From Oscillospiraceae bacterium (GTDB taxonomy: Bacteria > Bacillota > Clostridia > Oscillospirales > CAG-272), in the NCBI GenBank assembly GCA_015064255.1, contig SVSP01000004.1, forward strand, positions 1 through 64,000: 64,000 nucleotides of DNA, given 5' to 3'. Shown in pieces: positions 34,179-44,205 of this stretch. Below the pieces are notes generated by a model, which worked only from the letters and a program-made list of their open reading frames with translations, did no database searches and had not been told where the DNA came from. The position numbers and the translations under genes were made by a program. The number at the start of each line of letters is the position of its first letter. Positions within the stretch are counted from its first letter, which is position 1.

Positions 34179-35867
34179 ATGAGATATGAAAAATTAAAGA
34201 AAAGATCGCTTGCCGCACTGATAACCACATCAGTCGTGGCTGCCGTTCTTCTCGTAAATATTCTTGTGTCGTATATTGCATCGGCAAATATTCTGTATCT
34301 TGATCTTACAAAGACAAATTATACCGAAATAACCGAAAAGTCGGAAGAATATCTTTCTACACTCGATGCGGCGGAAAATGATATAACGATATATTTTCTT
34401 GCGGATAAGGACGAGCTTCAGAATGCAAGCTTCAGCTACAGTATAGAATACACGGGCGATACGACAAGCCTGTGGGGAATGAAATATATATATGAGCTTG
34501 CACTCGTGTATGCCGAAAAATATGACTTTATAAAAGTAGCGCATCTCGATATAAGTGACGATGCGGATAAGCTCGAAAAATATAAATCGAGTATTTCTAC
34601 AACCTTTAATAAACAGAGAATAATAATAGATAACTGTATTCCCGAAAAGGATGAGAACGGAAATCCCGTTGTTGATGCAGACGGAAACCCTGTAATGCAC
34701 CACAATTTCCGCGTGTGCAACAGAGATTACTTCTATTATTTCGATTCCGAGAATTACTATGCGTACGGATTTAACGGTGAGCTTCGTTTCACGTCGATGA
34801 TAATGAGTGTCGCAGGGCAGAGTCCCGTTGCATATTTCGCATACGGACACGGCGAGGATATCGGTGACTATACGGTGGGAAGTAATACTTCTACATCAGA
34901 TGAAGATTACGGCGATGCACAGGCTCTTCGTGATTACATTTATGATTCGGGTTTTACGGTTAAGAAGATAGATATTTCAAAAGAATATCAGACCCTTCTT
35001 ACAGATTCAAGCGCAAGACTTCTTATTATATTCGATCCGAAAAACGATTTCACGGGTGCAGATGCAGAATCGGATGACGACTCTTCCACAATAAATGAAA
35101 TTGCTGTGCTCAGAAAGTTCGCTAACAGAGAAAATTGCCACCTTATGGTATTTTCCGATCCTTCGGATAATGAGCTTCCCAATCTTTCCGAATACCTTTA
35201 CGACTACTGGGGTCTTTCTTTCGATAACTCTACGATAAAGGATCGCGGAACAAACAGCCTCGTGCCCGACGGAAGCATATTTATGGCAGACTATGAAACG
35301 AGTGAACTCAGCCCCGGTACAAGCCTTACGGCAGGTCTCAGAAATCTTGACTCGCTTCCGAGAATATACTTCGGAAATGCAGGTACTATATCCGTAAACA
35401 GTACTTACTCTAATGAGATAGGTTATTACGAAGGAAACGCCATAAGATTTGCGGGTAATGTCTTCGTAACACCCGACTCTGCCGAGATCACACTTAAGAA
35501 CGGAACTGTAGTTGACGGAAAAACCGCTGACCCTATGGCACTTATGGCTATAACGTATGAAATATGGTATAACGATAAGAATAACGAAATTCCCACGTAC
35601 GTCCTTGCGTGTGCATCGACAGATTACGTTTCCGAAACCGCACTTTCGAACGAATACGGAAACAGCGACGTTATAGGATACCTTCTCAGAGTTATGGGTA
35701 AGGATACGTTCACCTTTGACGTTGAAATGAAAGTAATTGAAACAGAAGAGGTAGAAACAATTTCACAATCTCTTATGAACGTTTGGATAGTCGTTATATG
35801 CGTAATTCCTCCGGTAATTTCTCTCGTTCTCGGTGCTGTGGTCTTCGTTAAGAGAAGACACGCATAA
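34179..35867 (+). CDS. GldG-like ABC-system extracytoplasmic protein, copy 1
   Basis: 562 residues: membrane helix near the N-terminus (about 12-34), a large outside domain of the ABC-type uncharacterised transport/GldG type (ENDITIYFLADKDEL, YFAYGHGED) and a C-terminal helix followed by KRRHA. GldG proteins work with GldA/GldF in Bacteroidetes gliding; in Firmicutes this module is of unknown function. Strong AAAAGGA site. A paralogue follows directly. Confidence 0.8.
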   Translation: MRYEKLKKRSLAALITTSVVAAVLLVNILVSYIASANILYLDLTKTNYTEITEKSEEYLSTLDAAENDITIYFLADKDELQNASFSYSIEYTGDTTSLWGMKYIYELALVYAEKYDFIKVAHLDISDDADKLEKYKSSISTTFNKQRIIIDNCIPEKDENGNPVVDADGNPVMHHNFRVCNRDYFYYFDSENYYAYGFNGELRFTSMIMSVAGQSPVAYFAYGHGEDIGDYTVGSNTSTSDEDYGDAQALRDYIYDSGFTVKKIDISKEYQTLLTDSSARLLIIFDPKNDFTGADAESDDDSSTINEIAVLRKFANRENCHLMVFSDPSDNELPNLSEYLYDYWGLSFDNSTIKDRGTNSLVPDGSIFMADYETSELSPGTSLTAGLRNLDSLPRIYFGNAGTISVNSTYSNEIGYYEGNAIRFAGNVFVTPDSAEITLKNGTVVDGKTADPMALMAITYEIWYNDKNNEIPTYVLACASTDYVSETALSNEYGNSDVIGYLLRVMGKDTFTFDVEMKVIETEEVETISQSLMNVWIVVICVIPPVISLVLGAVVFVKRRHA

Positions 35868-35899
35868 GTTTGATTGCAGAAAGGAACACTTAAGCTATT

Positions 35900-37474
35900 A
35901 TGAATTCAGTAAAAAGAAAAAAGTTTAAATACGGTTCGCTTGCAATCGGACTTACCGTTGCCGTTGTGGCGTTCATTGTAATACTGAACGCGGTATTTTC
36001 AGCACTGTCCAATCACTTTTTCTGGTATTTCGATATGACATCGAGCCAGATATATCAGCTTTCTGAAAATACTACCAAGTACCTTGATAAGATAAACGGT
36101 GAAGAAAACGATATAACTATCTATTTTCTCGCAGATAAGGATAACCTTAATATGCCTGCAAGTTCATCAAGCAGTATAAGCGACAGCTCTCTTTGGGGTA
36201 TGAAGCCTATACACGAGCTTGCTCTTCAGCTTGACGATGAATATGATTTTATCTCGGTCGATTATATAAATATCACGACCGAACCCGATAAAATAAAAAA
36301 TATCGTCGGTGAGGATTCATACGTAACTACGAACTTCGCTTCGAGCTATATACTCATAGTGAATAATACGTACGAGCGTAACAGCGACGGAAGTATAGTT
36401 CAGGGCGCAGACGGAAATCCTGTAAAATATACTGATTATAAAATCTGTAACAGAAGCTCCTTCTACCTGTATGACTATTCGACAGGCTATGTAAATGCTT
36501 TCAGAGGAGATTATTACTTCGCGGCGGCTCTTATGTCTATCACTAAGGTAGATAAGCCTAACGTTTATTTCCTTGCGGGACACGGTGAATCGGTCGGTGA
36601 CGTAAATGATGAGTCTGCATCCTCTTACGGTAATGCACTTGCACTTTACTATATTTTTGAAGAAGCAGGATGTAATGTCAGAAAAATAGACCTTCAGTAC
36701 GATAATTTCGATGCAAATGAAAAAAATGCTATCGTAGTTGTTTACGGACCCAAGCGTGATATAACCTCGTCCGCAACAACTATGGGTATTAATGAAACAG
36801 ATAAGCTTAAGGCTTTCCTTGACGGAGAAGGTAACTCTTTGATGTTCTTCTTTGATTCAAACGCCGTACAGCTTACAAACTTTGAAGCGTTCGTTAAAGA
36901 GTACTGCGCGGTTGATATTTCCGATACGGTTGCAAAGGATTCCGGTGAATCATCTATCTCGCACGACGGTTATGCAATAGTAGGAAATTATCAGACAAAT
37001 AAAGCTTCAAAGGCGTATAAAATTTCCGAAAGACTTTCCTCGGATGGTATGGCAAATAAGGTTATATTTGTAGATGCGCTTCCGCTTACGATAACAGATG
37101 ATTCCAAAACAGACGCGGTTATGCTTCTTCCGAAGTCTGCGTCAGGCGATGAATACGTTGACGGAGCATCGCTTATTACAATGACCTCTGTCGATAACGG
37201 CGGAAAGATATTTGTTTGCGGTTCCACCAATTTTGCAAATCCTATGATCCTCGAAAGCGATATTTACAGTAATAAAAACTTTATCTTCTCTATGATCTAC
37301 GAAACCGACATTGGAGAAGTTCCTATGAATATCGACGTTAAGATAATCAGAAGCGAAGGTCTTGACAGAACAGAACAAGAGGCTCGTATGTGGACGATTA
37401 TAGTCTCTGTAATTATGCCTCTTGCAGTGGCACTTATCGGAACAGTAGTATATGTAAGGAGAAAGCACTCTTAA
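35900..37474 (+). CDS. GldG-like ABC-system extracytoplasmic protein, copy 2
   Basis: 524 residues, a tandem paralogue of the preceding protein with the same layout: N-terminal helix, outside domain with ENDITIYFLADKDNL and FLAGHGESVGD, and C-terminal helix ending VRRKHS. Shared blocks are clear but overall divergence is large, so the duplication is old and the pair may form a heterodimer. The stop overlaps the next start (TAATG). Confidence 0.8.
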   Translation: MNSVKRKKFKYGSLAIGLTVAVVAFIVILNAVFSALSNHFFWYFDMTSSQIYQLSENTTKYLDKINGEENDITIYFLADKDNLNMPASSSSSISDSSLWGMKPIHELALQLDDEYDFISVDYINITTEPDKIKNIVGEDSYVTTNFASSYILIVNNTYERNSDGSIVQGADGNPVKYTDYKICNRSSFYLYDYSTGYVNAFRGDYYFAAALMSITKVDKPNVYFLAGHGESVGDVNDESASSYGNALALYYIFEEAGCNVRKIDLQYDNFDANEKNAIVVVYGPKRDITSSATTMGINETDKLKAFLDGEGNSLMFFFDSNAVQLTNFEAFVKEYCAVDISDTVAKDSGESSISHDGYAIVGNYQTNKASKAYKISERLSSDGMANKVIFVDALPLTITDDSKTDAVMLLPKSASGDEYVDGASLITMTSVDNGGKIFVCGSTNFANPMILESDIYSNKNFIFSMIYETDIGEVPMNIDVKIIRSEGLDRTEQEARMWTIIVSVIMPLAVALIGTVVYVRRKHS

Positions 37475-39351
37475 TGAATAATAACGTAAAGAAAATAAAA
37501 AGCAGTGTTTTTGTAAAACAGAAAAATACAATAATAGCACTTGCAGTAATATTTGCAGTTCTTCTTGCGGCATATCTGTTTATAATAATGCCTCTTATGG
37601 AAGACGATACTAATGTAGATGTTACACCCATAGAGCTTATTTGGAAAAATGAAGTAAAGGGTGTAAATAACAGAGTAATGATGTTCGAGCATATAGAGAG
37701 AGCCTCTGTTGCCGAAATAAAAGTCCATAACCCCGCGCTTGCCTCAACGTACGGAAAACAGTATGTCGATTGGTCGGTTTACAGAGCTGAAAAGGGAAGC
37801 GAAATAGGCGGTTACACCATCGAAGAAGATACCCTCTATTTCAAGGGGTATGAGTTTGCTCCGATTTACGAGGACGATACCACAATGACGTCTGCGATCG
37901 CATCGATCATTAACGATGCGGGATATACGCTTACTCTTTCGCGAGTAACAGACCACGCTACAGATTTCTCAAAATACGGTCTTGATTATGAAAACGATGA
38001 AGAGGCAATATATTGCGAGATCACCTCGACAGACGGCGCAAGCTATAAGTTCTACGTAGGCGATAAGATTCCTTCGGGAACAGCGTACTATGTAAGAGTT
38101 GCGGGTAAAGATGTATGTATGGATAAAAACAGCGAATTTTACGGTCAGGAGATCGAAAACGATTCGGTTTATATTTACGACTGTGCAAACGTTTTGATCT
38201 CTCCTACCGATGCTATCTCGCCCATACTTACCTATCCTATGGATTCTAATACTCAGGCTTATTTTGACGCGTTTTCGATACTTGAATCTTATAGTGTGGA
38301 CGGTGAAGACGCTGAAACCGTAATCGAATTTTTCGCGGTAAATGATTCTTATAAGAAGAAGCCGATATCGGCATTTGCACCGATGGCACTTTACTATACA
38401 ACTGTTCCGAAAGGATACTATTCTTCCGGTGCATTTGAAAATCTTTTCGAGAAATTTATGAACGGACTTTCGGGAACGAAAGTTTGTGAGCTTGCTACAC
38501 TTATGACAACCGTTGATGAAGAAACGGGTAAAGAAGAGCTTTACTACGGATTTTCAGATGAAGTTGTAAGTAAGTATTTTAAAGACGGACATACTTACTG
38601 CATAAGCTTTAGCTGGAACGGATTTCCAAGCGTCATTTACGTAAGTGAAATGACAGAAAACGCAACGTATTACGTATATTCACTTATATATAACACGATA
38701 TGCGAAGTAAGTGCAGATACTCTTTCCTTCCTTGAATGGGATAAAACGATGTTCATTGAAAAGGAAATCTTCCAGATGAATATCATACAGTGCGAAAAGA
38801 TAGAAATATCGGGAACCTACTTTGATTATGCACTCGAATCGGGAAAAGAAGCAGGTCAAAAACTCGTAGAGGCAATTTTTAATCTTGAAATTGGAAAAGA
38901 TGATTCTCTCAGTGTCACCTCTCCGAATGCGAATATAGGAAATATGACAGAAAAAGATTGGGTTGCCAATTTCCGTGTGCTCTATCAGATACTTCTTACT
39001 ATGGGCGTGCGTGACCCGATCGATGAGGAATATGCCGCTGAAATAATGAAGGGTGAGCATTTTGCCGAAATGACCGTTGTTTCCGCAGAACAGACTGTTT
39101 ATAAGACAGACGATGAAGGTAACGAAACAGCCGTTGTTGATTACGTCGTTCCGAGTATGACAAGAATTTTCAGATTCTATAAATATACTTCGGGCAGATG
39201 TCTTGTTACGATTGAATCTATTGACGAGAACGGAAAGTCGGAAGGCGAAACCGGTTCCTTCTACCTTATGACAGCCGGAGTTGAGCTTATGCTTAAATCT
39301 GCGGATAAGCTCATAAACGGAGAAACCATCAGTAAGTATGAAAGAAACTGA
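37474..39351 (+). CDS. DUF4340-type membrane-anchored protein
   Basis: 625 residues from the ATG at 37474, which has AAGGAG upstream and overlaps the GldG-like stop by one base; the track start is 84 nt too early. One membrane helix (about 20-42) and a long outside region with DUF4340 features (DWSVYRAEKGSEIGGYTIEED, then repeated beta structure). DUF4340 proteins regularly accompany GldG-type ABC modules. Role unknown; probably part of the same envelope complex. Confidence 0.7.
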   Translation: MNNNVKKIKSSVFVKQKNTIIALAVIFAVLLAAYLFIIMPLMEDDTNVDVTPIELIWKNEVKGVNNRVMMFEHIERASVAEIKVHNPALASTYGKQYVDWSVYRAEKGSEIGGYTIEEDTLYFKGYEFAPIYEDDTTMTSAIASIINDAGYTLTLSRVTDHATDFSKYGLDYENDEEAIYCEITSTDGASYKFYVGDKIPSGTAYYVRVAGKDVCMDKNSEFYGQEIENDSVYIYDCANVLISPTDAISPILTYPMDSNTQAYFDAFSILESYSVDGEDAETVIEFFAVNDSYKKKPISAFAPMALYYTTVPKGYYSSGAFENLFEKFMNGLSGTKVCELATLMTTVDEETGKEELYYGFSDEVVSKYFKDGHTYCISFSWNGFPSVIYVSEMTENATYYVYSLIYNTICEVSADTLSFLEWDKTMFIEKEIFQMNIIQCEKIEISGTYFDYALESGKEAGQKLVEAIFNLEIGKDDSLSVTSPNANIGNMTEKDWVANFRVLYQILLTMGVRDPIDEEYAAEIMKGEHFAEMTVVSAEQTVYKTDDEGNETAVVDYVVPSMTRIFRFYKYTSGRCLVTIESIDENGKSEGETGSFYLMTAGVELMLKSADKLINGETISKYERN

Positions 39352-39372
39352 TAGGCAAAGGATGTGATTTTG

Positions 39373-40350
39373 ATGAAAAAAAGAATTTTTGCCGCATTTC
39401 TCTGTATAGTGATGCTTTTTGCGTCGTTGGCTAATTTGTCTGCCTGCTCGGAAAACAGTAAAACCGTTATGACGGTAGGCGATTATAAGGTTTCATATGC
39501 AATGCTCAGATATTTTGTAATGAATTATATGAACGGCTACGAAAATGTCACACCGGAAGATTTTGCTTCAAATGAGCATCTTCAGGAGCAGCTTTATAAT
39601 AACGTTATCAGTTCTATATCAGAGCTTGCAACATATTCGCTTCTTGCCGAAAAGCACGAAATAATACTTACAAGCGAAGAGAAAAAAGAAATCAAAAACT
39701 CGATAAAAGAGCTGAAGAATTCTTATGAAAGCAAAAAGGATTATGAAAAAGATCTCGAAGCTAATTATATGACGGAAGCTCTTCTCGAAGAAATATATAC
39801 GCTGAACGCTAAATGCGATAAGCTTTACGATAAGCTTGCCGACGAATATACGGGTATTTTTAAATCTGACGTAGAAACAATAGATGCGGACATAGAAGCG
39901 GGAAATTTCTTCTCAGCCGAGTATATCGTGTTCTATTATACGGATAACAATAAAGAAGAGCGCGAAGAAGTGCTTCAGGGCTTGCTTGACAGATCGAAGG
40001 CAGGCGAAAAGATGAGAGATCTTTTGGACGAAGCATATAAGACATACGGTGAGCATATTGCATATGAGCTTTATACGATATTCACCTATCATGAAAAGAC
40101 CGAAATCTTTGAGGATACGGTAGTTTCTCTTGATATAGGCTCTTACAGTGACGTTGTCGATACAGGAAATTCCTTTATAATCGTTCACAGACTTCCTCTT
40201 GATATGGACTATATTGACAAGAACTATAATACGGTAATTGCAAAATATCTTTCCCGTGAATTTTTCACGTACGTTGAAGAATTTTCAAATACTCTTGAAG
40301 TTGTGTTCAAGGAAAAATATAAAGATATCAAGATGTGGGAAATGGAATAA
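39373..40350 (+). CDS. SurA/PrsA-like lipoprotein (peptidyl-prolyl isomerase-family fold)
   Basis: 325 residues. Lipoprotein signal with lipobox LSAC, followed by the SurA-N-type helical domain (VGDYKVSYAMLRYFVMNYMNGY, then EQLYNNVISSISELATYSLLAEKHEI) and a C-terminal half where a parvulin domain would be, though the usual parvulin active-site motifs are weak. Likely a chaperone for the envelope proteins of the same operon. AAAGGA lies 10 nt before the ATG at 39373. Confidence 0.7.
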   Translation: MKKRIFAAFLCIVMLFASLANLSACSENSKTVMTVGDYKVSYAMLRYFVMNYMNGYENVTPEDFASNEHLQEQLYNNVISSISELATYSLLAEKHEIILTSEEKKEIKNSIKELKNSYESKKDYEKDLEANYMTEALLEEIYTLNAKCDKLYDKLADEYTGIFKSDVETIDADIEAGNFFSAEYIVFYYTDNNKEEREEVLQGLLDRSKAGEKMRDLLDEAYKTYGEHIAYELYTIFTYHEKTEIFEDTVVSLDIGSYSDVVDTGNSFIIVHRLPLDMDYIDKNYNTVIAKYLSREFFTYVEEFSNTLEVVFKEKYKDIKMWEME

Positions 40351-40371
40351 GATAATAAATCTCATAAAACT

Positions 40372-40415
40372 AAAGTCAGTACGAACTTTTTAAGTTTGTA
40401 CTGACTTTTTTCTTT
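40372..40415 (+). terminator. Intrinsic terminator of the Gld-type operon
   Basis: GTCAGTACGAACTT/AAGTTTGTACTGAC stem followed by TTTTTTCTTTT. Confidence 0.9.
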
Positions 40416-40484
40416 TCCCGGAATACTTTAAGAGCCTGTCTAATATAATGTAGCATAGACAAGTTGTTTGAAAGGACATAGCAT

Positions 40485-41375
40485 ATGCAAAAGGAACTTG
40501 AAATGTTGCTTTGTAAACTTCCGTCGGGAATATCCGAGTGCATAAGACAGAGCGAAGCATACAAAATAGGCGGCGGGATAAATGAGATAAGAATGCGTGC
40601 AAACCGCCACCTTTCACTAAACTATAAGGGAAAAAATATCATACTTTCGTATCTTGTTTCCGAGGAGATGCTTAGCGAGTGTGTGATGATCTTCTGTAAA
40701 AATTCGCTTTACAGCTATATGGATGCAATAAAGGAGGGCTATATTCCGTTTGAGAATTCCATACGTGTGGGAGTGTGCGGAGAGGCGGTGTGCGAAGGCA
40801 GTAAGATCGTAAATGTACATAGTATAAAATCCTTGAATATCCGTATTCCTACATCAATATACGGAGTCGGACGAAGTCTTTACAATAAACTTTACGAAGG
40901 AGGGTTTAACGATAGCGCCGTTATATTTTCTCCGCCGGGTATAGGAAAAACGACACTCCTGCGAGAGCTTGCGGTGACGCTTTCAAAAGGGAATCCGCCC
41001 AAACGTGTCGCACTTATTGATTCAAGATACGAGCTTTGCGACAGTGCGGTTATGAAAGAGGAAAATATAGACGTTTACAGCGGTTACCCGAAAGCAAAAG
41101 GAATAGAGCTTGCAACAAGAACAATGTCACCCGAATATATAATCTGCGATGAAATAGGTGCAGAGGAAGCGGACAGTATTCTGTCTGTGCAAAGCGGCGG
41201 AGTACCGCTTATAGTCGGCGCACACGCCTATTCGGTGGAAAAGCTGATAGCGTCGGGTTCTTTTTCGAAGCTTCATAAGGCGGGAATATTTGACCTTTAC
41301 GTGAAAATAAACATAGCTTCGGGCGGGGAGAGAAGACTTGATATAATCCCGCGAAACGAGATACTTTGCAGATGA
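40485..41375 (+). CDS. spoIIIAA: Stage III sporulation protein AA (ATPase)
   Basis: 296 residues. Walker A SPPGIGKTTLLRELA, Walker B-like YIICDEIGAEEAD, related to secretion ATPases. It is the ATPase of the SpoIIIA-SpoIIQ feeding-tube channel between mother cell and forespore. First gene of a full eight-gene operon in the standard order. GAAAGGA site upstream. Confidence 0.95.
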   Translation: MQKELEMLLCKLPSGISECIRQSEAYKIGGGINEIRMRANRHLSLNYKGKNIILSYLVSEEMLSECVMIFCKNSLYSYMDAIKEGYIPFENSIRVGVCGEAVCEGSKIVNVHSIKSLNIRIPTSIYGVGRSLYNKLYEGGFNDSAVIFSPPGIGKTTLLRELAVTLSKGNPPKRVALIDSRYELCDSAVMKEENIDVYSGYPKAKGIELATRTMSPEYIICDEIGAEEADSILSVQSGGVPLIVGAHAYSVEKLIASGSFSKLHKAGIFDLYVKINIASGGERRLDIIPRNEILCR

Positions 41376-41376
41376 T

Positions 41377-41862
41377 ATGAATATTAAATACATAGGTCTT
41401 TTTCTGATATTTATAGTGTGCACCTTTTTCGGAAGCGGACTTGCCGTGGCGGAAAAACGAAGAATAGAACGAAGCGAATCGATCAGAAATCTTATTGCAC
41501 ACATCAGCCGTGAGATCGAATGCTTCAGAACACCGCTTGAAAATATATATTATTCATTTACAAGCGAAATACTTGAAAACTGTGGAATTCTTGAAAAGAT
41601 ACGTTCATCGGGTCTTAAAAACGCGCTTGAAGAAAAGGGAAACTTGTTTTGCTTCAGCGATAAAACCTTCGGTGCGCTGATAAATTTTTCGGATTTTTTA
41701 GGTAAAAGCGAATATACCGATCAAATATCGCGCTGCAAATATATCTTGTCACTTATTGATGAAGATATAAAAAAGAGCAGAGAAGCTTATCCGAAAAATA
41801 GAAAGATGTACTCTTCGCTCGGAATACTTGCGGGAATTATGATAGTTATACTTCTTTTGTAA
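41377..41862 (+). CDS. spoIIIAB: Stage III sporulation protein AB
   Basis: 161 residues: N-terminal membrane helix, central cytoplasmic helical region (IRNLIAHISREIECFRTPLENIY, similar to GspF-type domains) and C-terminal helix (LGILAGIMIVILLL). Starts 1 nt after spoIIIAA. Part of the mother-cell SpoIIIA complex. Confidence 0.92.
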   Translation: MNIKYIGLFLIFIVCTFFGSGLAVAEKRRIERSESIRNLIAHISREIECFRTPLENIYYSFTSEILENCGILEKIRSSGLKNALEEKGNLFCFSDKTFGALINFSDFLGKSEYTDQISRCKYILSLIDEDIKKSREAYPKNRKMYSSLGILAGIMIVILLL

Positions 41863-41903
41863 AAACATAAATAAAACAGAACAAACGTGAAAGGAAAAAT
41901 AAA

Positions 41904-42098
41904 ATGGATACAGCACTTATTTTTAAAGTAGTGGGAATAGGACTTCTTGTGAGCGTTTCCTATCAGATACTGAATAAATCGGGACGTGACGAACAAGCTA
42001 TGCTTGTAACTCTTTCGGGTGTCGTTATAGTTCTTCTTATGATGGTAAATGAAATTTCAGATCTCCTTACCAAAATTCGTGAGCTTTTCGGACTATGA
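41904..42098 (+). CDS. spoIIIAC: Stage III sporulation protein AC
   Basis: 64 residues with two membrane helices and the family start (DTALIFKVVGIGLLVSVSYQIL). Small membrane unit of the SpoIIIA complex. The stop overlaps spoIIIAD by 4 bp. Confidence 0.93.
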   Translation: MDTALIFKVVGIGLLVSVSYQILNKSGRDEQAMLVTLSGVVIVLLMMVNEISDLLTKIRELFGL

Positions 42099-42481
42099 AT
42101 ATCTTTTCGGTGACCTCACTTGCAGTAGCGGCTGTTGTTCTTGTAATACTTGTAAAACAGCTCAAAAGCGAGATAGCGATGCCCGTGTCGGTGTTTGTAA
42201 CGGTAGCGCTTTCTCTTGTATGTGTTTCGCTTATTGAGCCGATAAGCGATTATATAAACGAAATATCCGATTCTGCGGACTACGGACCGTATATAAAAGT
42301 AATGATGAAATCGTTCGGTATTGCGCTCGTTTCATCGGGAAGTGCAGATATATGTAAAGATTGCGGAGAAAGCGCGATAGCGGCAAAGGTGGAGCTTGTA
42401 GGGAAATGTGCGATAATGCTTACGGCACTGCCTTTGATACGCTCGCTTCTTTTGCTCGCAGAGGATATAATGTATGCATAA
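42095..42481 (+). CDS. spoIIIAD: Stage III sporulation protein AD
   Basis: 128 residues, four hydrophobic helices, with the family segment YIKVMMKSFGIALVSSGSADICKDCGESAIA. Overlaps both neighbours, indicating tight translational coupling. Confidence 0.93.
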   Translation: MNIFSVTSLAVAAVVLVILVKQLKSEIAMPVSVFVTVALSLVCVSLIEPISDYINEISDSADYGPYIKVMMKSFGIALVSSGSADICKDCGESAIAAKVELVGKCAIMLTALPLIRSLLLLAEDIMYA

Positions 42482-43673
42482 GTCAAAAAAGCAAAAAGTA
42501 AAGAAAAAATATGTACGCGCGTTTGTCACGGTAGTGATTTTGTTTTGGATAATATCGGAAAATAATATTTTTACCTGCTGTGCCGTATCGAGTGAAAACT
42601 TCGACGAAGCTTACGGTAACTACGACTGTAAAGAAGATTATAGATCTTTTATAGAAAGTCTTCCCGAGGATATTTTACAGTTTTTGCCGGAAGGTACTTA
42701 CGACGTACTTGATTCTCCCGAAAAAGTTACGGAGCTGTTTAAAGCGGAATATATATTAAATATTTCATCGGGACTTCTCAGAAATGCGCTTTCGGCATCC
42801 CTTAAAACCTTTGCGCTCGTAGCGTCTGTTACATTGATAATGGCGGTACTTTCTGCCGTGGGAAAGGCTTTTTCCTCAGACGGTGCGGGAATAAAGGTCT
42901 GGAATTTGGCAGGGACACTTTGTATAGGCTTTTCCGCATATTCTCTCGTGTGGTCGCACACGGAAAGCGTGATGAATTTTGCCGAAAATATAAGTGCATT
43001 TATAAAATCACTTGCAGTAGTCATAGGAGGCGTCTATCTCAGCGCGGGTGAAGTGGGAAGCGCGGGAATACATAACGTGTGGGTCTTCTCTATAACGTCT
43101 GTAACAGAAGAACTGTGCGGAAAACTACTGCTTCCGATAATGCAGATATCATTTTCCGCGACACTTATGTCGGGAATAGTTTCGGGTGTGAATATAAGCC
43201 GCCTCGTCCAAATGATAAGAAATATTTTTACCTCACTTCTTGTCTTTCTTATGACGGTAATATCGGTAATACTTTCTTTTCAGACTATTATTGCACATTC
43301 TTCGGATACGGTTGCAATGAGAAGCATAAAGTATGCAATATCACATTCGGTCCCTGTGATCGGAGGACTTGTAAGCGATAGTGCGCGTACACTTGCAACG
43401 GGATTTACCCTTATGAAAAATTCAATAGGCTTTGTCGGTATAGTTATAATAATTCTGATTTCTCTCGGACCGCTGATAACTCTTGTTGCGTCCAAATATG
43501 CTTTGCAGCTTGCATCGGCGTTTTCGTCCGTAATATCAGAGGATATGGCAAATACTTTCCTCGACGAGTCTGTAAAAATGCTGAATTTTCTTATAGCGAT
43601 AGTTATTATGCTGAGCGTGGTATTTATGTTTTGTATAGCTATATTTGCAATTTTACCCGCAAGCGGTACCTGA
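42474..43673 (+). CDS. spoIIIAE: Stage III sporulation protein AE
   Basis: 399 residues, an N-terminal signal-like helix followed by a lumenal part and about seven membrane helices (VGKAFSS region, GVYLSAGEVGSAGIHNVW). Largest membrane component of the SpoIIIA channel. Overlaps spoIIIAD by 8 bp. Confidence 0.93.
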   Translation: MHKSKKQKVKKKYVRAFVTVVILFWIISENNIFTCCAVSSENFDEAYGNYDCKEDYRSFIESLPEDILQFLPEGTYDVLDSPEKVTELFKAEYILNISSGLLRNALSASLKTFALVASVTLIMAVLSAVGKAFSSDGAGIKVWNLAGTLCIGFSAYSLVWSHTESVMNFAENISAFIKSLAVVIGGVYLSAGEVGSAGIHNVWVFSITSVTEELCGKLLLPIMQISFSATLMSGIVSGVNISRLVQMIRNIFTSLLVFLMTVISVILSFQTIIAHSSDTVAMRSIKYAISHSVPVIGGLVSDSARTLATGFTLMKNSIGFVGIVIIILISLGPLITLVASKYALQLASAFSSVISEDMANTFLDESVKMLNFLIAIVIMLSVVFMFCIAIFAILPASGT

Positions 43674-43698
43674 AGTTAAGGAAAGGAGAATTTATACT

Positions 43699-44205
43699 TT
43701 GGATGCGATAAAGGGATACGTAATGTGTGCGCTTATGGCGTCCGCAATTTCGGGAATACTTAAAAGTATTTCTTCTGAAATGCGCAGCTTTGAAAAATAT
43801 ATTGGATTTGTGGCTTCTCTTGCGGTAGTTGTAATGCTTGCGGCTCCTTTTGTTTCGATAGTGGGTGAAATAGAAAAAGCACTTGAAGAAAATTCTTTTT
43901 CCGAGGAAGAAAACGGAGAAAACAGCGAAGAAAACAGTACAGATGAAACCTACGGCAAAACCGCTTCGGCTTACTATGCAAAAGCTGTGGAAAATTCGCT
44001 TGAGTCGATAATTTTGAGTAAATTTTCAATAAAATCAGAGGATTTTGAAGTAAAAGCAAATCTCGAAAAGGATAAAAACGGAAACTTGTCCGTTAAAGAA
44101 ATAATTATTGTTTTACATAACGATATAAATACCGAAGAAATAGAATATTATACCGAAAAAATACTTTGCTTGAAAACAGAAATACGGAGGTCTGAAAAAC
44201 AGTGA
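43699..44205 (+). CDS. spoIIIAF: Stage III sporulation protein AF
   Basis: 168 residues from a TTG start at 43699, chosen because AAAGGAGA lies 10 nt upstream and the protein then begins MDAIKGYVMC as the family does; the track start is inside spoIIIAE. Two N-terminal membrane helices and a Glu-rich outside domain with a ring-building motif fold. Overlaps spoIIIAG by 4 bp. Confidence 0.88.
   Translation: MDAIKGYVMCALMASAISGILKSISSEMRSFEKYIGFVASLAVVVMLAAPFVSIVGEIEKALEENSFSEEENGENSEENSTDETYGKTASAYYAKAVENSLESIILSKFSIKSEDFEVKANLEKDKNGNLSVKEIIIVLHNDINTEEIEYYTEKILCLKTEIRRSEKQ

Noticed and set aside
40416-40484. Sigma-E promoter for spoIIIA
   Set aside because: A CATAGACA resembling the -10 exists, but no -35 at proper spacing could be found by eye, although regulation by sigma-E is expected from other species.
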